Part shown: piece after piece, positions 60,525 through 64,000 of the stretch
Position numbering within the stretch: position 1 is the first letter of the stretch
How the letters are laid out: each line of letters opens with the position of its first letter
Source: Methanosarcina barkeri str. Wiesmoor
GTDB lineage: Archaea > Halobacteriota > Methanosarcinia > Methanosarcinales > Methanosarcinaceae
Assembly: GCF_000969985.1 (NCBI RefSeq)
Contig: NZ_CP009526.1
Coordinates: 2,976,001 to 3,040,000, forward strand
Reading direction: 5' to 3'
DNA length: 64,000 nucleotides
Notes under the pieces: model-generated
Seen by the model: only the letters and a program-made list of their open reading frames with translations
Told to the model about the DNA's origin: nothing
Databases searched by the model: none
Position numbers and translations under genes: made by a program

Positions 60525-61397
60525 TCATTGTTCAATTTTATCATGTCCGATGTCATAATCTATTCTCCGTATCGTATTTTGCTCTACATGCTGACTGTAG
60601 GTATGCGACTGGTTTTTTTCGTTTTTCCAGGTATGAAGACCTGCAGGCATGACTATCCTGACCCCTTCTACCGTCTGCACAGTGCAGGCATTTTGGTAAA
60701 TTTGGCCAAGGGTCTGCTCGTTGATTGTCTTGGCAGGATCGCCGTCAGCAATTATGCCACCATTCCCAATTACAATAACACGGTCGCAGAACCAGGAGAC
60801 GTGATTCGGGTCGTGACTGCATGCAATGATGGTCCTGCCGCTCTCTACGATTGTGCGCATGATTTCCCATATCCGCATCTGATTCTGGAAATCAAGAGCT
60901 GAAGTAGGTTCATCAAGAAACATCAGTGGGGTGTCCTGCGCAATGGCTCTGGCCATCAGTACCATCTGTCGCTGGCCGCCTGAGAGCTGAGAGTAAGGCC
61001 GCTCCGCAAGATCAGCTATGCCAAGAGTATCAAGGGCATCTATCGCTATCATCTTATCACGACGGGGGATGCCAAAAACTCCTCCGAGATGCGGGGTCCT
61101 TCCCATAAGGACTACTTCGCTTACAAGGTAAGGGAAGGGAGGTTTGTGTTCCTGCGGGACATATGCCACGATTTTTGCCATTTCTCTTATCGAAAGCTTC
61201 GATATGTCACTGCCGCACATGTGAACGGTACCTTGTTTGGTCTTGAGGAAATTGAGGCAACACTTGAACAGAGTAGTCTTTCCTGATCCGTTAGGCCCGA
61301 ATAACCCGCAAAGTTCTCCTTCCCTGACATGGAAAGAGATCCCATTTAGTACGGGAACCGATCCATAGCTAAAATAAAGATCATGGACGCGAAGCAT
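60525..61397 (-). CDS. ABC importer ATPase, FecE/BtuD type
   Basis: This encodes 290 residues from the ATG at 61397, where MLRVHDLYFSYGSVPVLNG begins; the frame is open back to 61445 inside the permease gene. Walker A GPNGSGKTTLFKC, YVPQEHKPPF, LSGGQRQMVLMARAIAQ, Walker B PLMFLDEPTSALD and switch His ACSHDPNHV are present. The C-terminal ~35 residues (KNEKNQSHTYSQHVEQN) are a polar extension not usual for the family. Confidence 0.94.
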   Translation of the reverse strand: MLRVHDLYFSYGSVPVLNGISFHVREGELCGLFGPNGSGKTTLFKCCLNFLKTKQGTVHMCGSDISKLSIREMAKIVAYVPQEHKPPFPYLVSEVVLMGRTPHLGGVFGIPRRDKMIAIDALDTLGIADLAERPYSQLSGGQRQMVLMARAIAQDTPLMFLDEPTSALDFQNQMRIWEIMRTIVESGRTIIACSHDPNHVSWFCDRVIVIGNGGIIADGDPAKTINEQTLGQIYQNACTVQTVEGVRIVMPAGLHTWKNEKNQSHTYSQHVEQNTIRRIDYDIGHDKIEQ

Positions 61398-61402
61398 AAG
61401 AC

Positions 61403-62482
61403 TCACCCGAACATGCCTCTTCCCTTGCTCCTGAGCAGGTAGCAAAGATATGGTGCTCCCAGGACAGAAGTGATGATACCAACTGGAATCTCTGAAGAAA
61501 TCAGTGTCCGTGCAAGGGTGTCAGAGACAATTACATACATCCCGCCCATCATAAACGATGCAGGAATGACATACCGGTTGTCAGGCCCGAGTAATATCCG
61601 CGAGGCATGCGGCATCATGAGGCCTACCCATGCGATAATTCCCACGAGCGAGACGGAAAAAGCTGTAAGGGCGGTTGCGATAGCTATGGCAATAAATTTT
61701 GACCTTTCAGGATTGACGCCAAGAGCCCTAGCCTCTTCGTCACCCATAGAAAGGATATTCAATTTCCATCCCATAGCCAGCAGAATAAGGAAACCTGCAA
61801 CGGCTATCGGAGCAAGGAGGATAATGTCGTTCCAGGTCGCATAATAGAACCCGCCCATTAGCCAGAAGACAATCTCGCGCAATGCCGAATCATCAGAAAG
61901 GTATTTGAGCAACGAAACGAATGCCGTAAAGATTGAACCTATGATCACGCCCGCAAGGACGAGGGTGAAGATTGGGGTCTCTCCCTGTACCCTTGCAAGA
62001 AGATACGCAATAGTGACCGCAAGCGCTCCGAAAAAGAATGCTGAGAGCTGGATCGAAACACCAATAATTGGATAAACAATCACAAGAGCAGCCCCAAATG
62101 CAGCACCTGAAGAGGCACCAAGAATATATGGTTCGACCAGAGGATTTCGGAAGACGTTCTGATAGACGGTACCGGCGATAGCGAGCGAACCGCCTACCAG
62201 AAACGAAAGGAGAATTCGAGGGATGCGAAGATCCCAGATTATCATGTTATGTTGGGAAGGAAGAGCAGAGATATCTCCGAAAGTCAGGTGAGTCATGATC
62301 GTGTGTATGATGTCGGTAATTGAAATGTAGTAATTTCCCATTACGACAGCGATACTGACCATAGCGATGAGCACAATTCCTAGCATCATAAGAATAAACA
62401 TTTTTCGTAACTCTGAAAAATTATAACTTCTCTCGTGATCCAGGGTGGAGAGGAAATCTTTTAATGAGATTGATGTGGTCAT
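61403..62482 (-). CDS. FecCD/BtuC-family ABC importer permease
   Basis: This encodes 359 residues and about ten helices. LRIPRILLSFLVGGSLAIAGTVYQNVFRNPLVEPYILGASSGAAFGA and VSLVGIIAWVGLMMPHASRILLGPDNRYVIP carry the family signatures. The ~30-residue polar N terminus (SISLKDFLSTLDHERS) is longer than usual. It is downstream of a methyltransferase and a CooC-like gene on the same strand, with a ~170-base gap that holds an inverted repeat and is probably its promoter. Confidence 0.93.
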   Translation of the reverse strand: MTTSISLKDFLSTLDHERSYNFSELRKMFILMMLGIVLIAMVSIAVVMGNYYISITDIIHTIMTHLTFGDISALPSQHNMIIWDLRIPRILLSFLVGGSLAIAGTVYQNVFRNPLVEPYILGASSGAAFGAALVIVYPIIGVSIQLSAFFFGALAVTIAYLLARVQGETPIFTLVLAGVIIGSIFTAFVSLLKYLSDDSALREIVFWLMGGFYYATWNDIILLAPIAVAGFLILLAMGWKLNILSMGDEEARALGVNPERSKFIAIAIATALTAFSVSLVGIIAWVGLMMPHASRILLGPDNRYVIPASFMMGGMYVIVSDTLARTLISSEIPVGIITSVLGAPYLCYLLRSKGRGMFG

Positions 62483-62595
62483 CTTCTACTCCTGTTATTA
62501 TATATGGTTCAAAAAAAGTACTCAGATCGGGAAAAGTCAAAAAGATATACTCGGCGATTGAGTACATAAAAGAGCCCGGCAACACATATATCTTA

Positions 62596-62638
62596 AAAAT
62601 AACATTTTTATTTTTATTAGTTATAAAAACGTTATTTT
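62596..62638. promoter_or_regulatory. Inverted repeat upstream of the permease gene
   Basis: AAAATAACATTTTTAT and ATAAAAACGTTATTTT face each other across ~10 bases. Position and A/T character suit an operator for a metal-responsive or other dimeric regulator, but the motif is not one I can name. Confidence 0.4.
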
Positions 62639-62655
62639 GATTTCTTGTACTTTTA

Positions 62656-63276
62656 TTATTTTATAGTTTTTCTGAACTGAATCATGTAATTATAACCAAG
62701 ATCTGTTAGGTTTATCTTTTCGAAACCATATCTCGTTATTAAATTTTCCAGTTCTCCAGGTGAAAAACGCATGTGCAGTGGCGGACCACAAGGTGTTTCT
62801 TCTTTTTTGCATTCAATAATTGCCAGGCGCCCGTCAGGTTTTAAAACTCTGAGGACCTCGTCGAATATCATATTACTGTCTTTAGCCAGATCAAGAGCAT
62901 GCAGCACGGTAGAAATAAAATAAACATCGATACAGCATTCGTTGATCGGTAATGGTTTGGTAATATCAGAAACTATTCCCTTGATATTCGTTAATCCTTT
63001 CAGATCAGCTTTTTCTGTCAGATCATCAATAAGATCCTGACGCTTTTCCAGAGCATATACTATTCCGGAATTCCCGACAATTGTGGAAGCAAAAAATGAA
63101 TAGTCTCCCGGCCCACAGCCCATATCAAGAAAAATGTCTCCATTTTTCAGTTTCAGCTCGCTGAATATTAAATCAGGGTCATGCATCCAGAAGCTGCTAT
63201 GACCACGTCTTTGTTGTTTTTCTCTATGATTGGGATTATGGTCAAATGCTTTTTTACATGTTTGTGCATTATTCAT
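62656..63276 (-). CDS. Class I SAM-dependent methyltransferase
   Basis: This encodes 206 residues from the ATG at 63276 (MNNAQTCKKAFDHNPNHRE). The frame is open further upstream, but that part overlaps the CooC-like gene in another frame. DIFLDMGCGPGDYSFFA is SAM motif I, VYALEKRQDLIDDL the acidic loop, CIDVYFISTVLHALDLA motif IV-V and LRVLKPDGRLAIIECKK motif VI. Start and upstream stop overlap by 8 bases, so it is coupled to the CooC-like gene. Relatives include UbiE/ArsM-like small-molecule methylases; the substrate is unknown. Confidence 0.85.
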   Translation of the reverse strand: MNNAQTCKKAFDHNPNHREKQQRRGHSSFWMHDPDLIFSELKLKNGDIFLDMGCGPGDYSFFASTIVGNSGIVYALEKRQDLIDDLTEKADLKGLTNIKGIVSDITKPLPINECCIDVYFISTVLHALDLAKDSNMIFDEVLRVLKPDGRLAIIECKKEETPCGPPLHMRFSPGELENLITRYGFEKINLTDLGYNYMIQFRKTIK

Positions 63277-64000
63277 GTATGCATTTCTCCGTAAAGACCT
63301 GCAACATATGCTGAACTTCGGTATTAACTGTCGTAATCTCCTCGCCTCTAAGTCCTGCAAGTGAAAGGGCAGGATCTGCCGGAATAGCTGCAATAACTTC
63401 ATGCTGCTTGCCGATAGTTTCTTGCATGAATTGTTCGTTTGATTCATTTACTTTATTCAGGACAAAGAATATAGGTTTGCCAATGCTGCTACTTAATTCA
63501 GCTACCTTTTCGGATAATTTAAGGGATTCGTAAGAGGGATCGATTACCATAAGGACATCATCCACGCTTTTTTCTATACCCCTTCCGAAGTGTTCGATAC
63601 CTGCCTCAGTATCAATAATGACTACTTCATCATGGTTCAATCTCAACTTCTCAATAAACTCTTTTACCAGTATTCCCATTGAGCAAGCGCAACCTTCACC
63701 TACTTCGTGGATTTTCCCTATAGCAATTAGCTTTATTCCCCCGTTCTCCGAAAGATATGCTTCGGGAATATCGGCAAAACCAATTCCGTCTTCAAAGAAA
63801 GAGACTGAATCCCAGTTAGGCGCTGCTTGCATGATTTTCTCAAGAACAGCATTTTTGCCGCCGAAGTATTCCATGAAATCGGGAGGAAGATCGACTCCAA
63901 GTTGCCTGTAAAGGCCGAAGTTCGATTCATCGGTATCGATGACAAGGACAGATTTCCCATTTTCTACAAGAGCTTTTGCAAGGAGAGTTGCAATAGTACT
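63269..64000 (-). CDS. CooC-like MinD/ParA-family ATPase, truncated by window edge
   Basis: At least 243 residues; the gene enters from the right edge. The visible start STIATLLAKALVENGKSVLVIDTD is the end of the deviant Walker A loop plus the first strand. ESNFGLYRQLGV, the metal-binding CxC in VGEGCACSMG, DEVVIIDTEAGIEHFGRG (Walker B) and FFVLNKV follow. These match CooC/CooC-like nickel-insertion or corrinoid-activation ATPases. The ATG at 63874 is internal. Co-transcription with a methyltransferase and an importer suggests metal-cofactor handling. Confidence 0.88.
   Translation of the reverse strand, partial: STIATLLAKALVENGKSVLVIDTDESNFGLYRQLGVDLPPDFMEYFGGKNAVLEKIMQAAPNWDSVSFFEDGIGFADIPEAYLSENGGIKLIAIGKIHEVGEGCACSMGILVKEFIEKLRLNHDEVVIIDTEAGIEHFGRGIEKSVDDVLMVIDPSYESLKLSEKVAELSSSIGKPIFFVLNKVNESNEQFMQETIGKQHEVIAAIPADPALSLAGLRGEEITTVNTEVQHMLQVFTEKCIHE

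Overview
The window looks like chromosome from a Methanosarcina species. The evidence is a tandem array of a surface-protein family that I know only from this genus (NCBI calls it 'sarcinarray'; recalled, not searched), archaeal TATA boxes, a type IA topoisomerase of archaeal layout, Taw2 and Tsr3 RNA-modification enzymes, a CbiX/CfbA-type chelatase, a CooC-type ATPase, and A+T-rich intergenic DNA full of minisatellites and small mobile elements.

Region 1 (414-12904, minus strand): one long membrane-anchored surface-type protein gene is followed by nine sarcinarray genes, named here S1 (7905-8534) to S9 (414-1043) in transcription order. Each gap between S genes holds a 5'-truncated, decaying copy of the 3' end of the long gene. 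The amplified unit is therefore 'end of long gene + one sarcinarray gene'. The sarcinarray genes have near-constant ends and divergent centres.

Region 2 (12905-21640): an AT-rich gap with a MITE-like element, an MprF-like lipid lysyltransferase/flippase, an IS with a frameshifted transposase, a redox pair (ferredoxin:disulfide reductase and an NrdH/glutaredoxin-like protein), and a decayed group II intron containing its own MITE insertion next to a truncated transposase.

Region 3 (21847-31085): a sulfur block. It carries metX-metY (homocysteine synthesis), tRNA-Cys, an N-terminally truncated nadA, iscU-iscS, a Cys-rich HTH regulator, cysK and a cysE fused to a MIP18/DUF59 domain. A palindrome, TTCAC-N4-GTGAA, lies just downstream of predicted TATA boxes for tRNA-Cys, for iscS and upstream of cysK. 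This suggests a shared cysteine/Fe-S regulon.

Region 4 (31297-53548): a HEAT-repeat protein, a TPR protein with a probable frameshift, two-subunit fumarase, a short HTH regulator, an MFS exporter, small membrane proteins, tsr3, a TIGR00725-type Rossmann protein, topA, a pentapeptide-repeat protein, a PGF-CTERM-like surface protein, taw2, two DUF6141-like proteins, a CMD-family protein and cbiX. Several genes here, and in region 3, end in short tandem duplications that include the stop codon.

Region 5 (54479-64000): two FecCD/BtuCDF-type ABC importers transcribed toward each other, each preceded by a methyltransferase. A decayed methyltransferase copy lies between them and a CooC-like ATPase runs off the right edge. 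With cbiX beside it, metal or tetrapyrrole handling is plausible, but the substrate cannot be read from the sequence.
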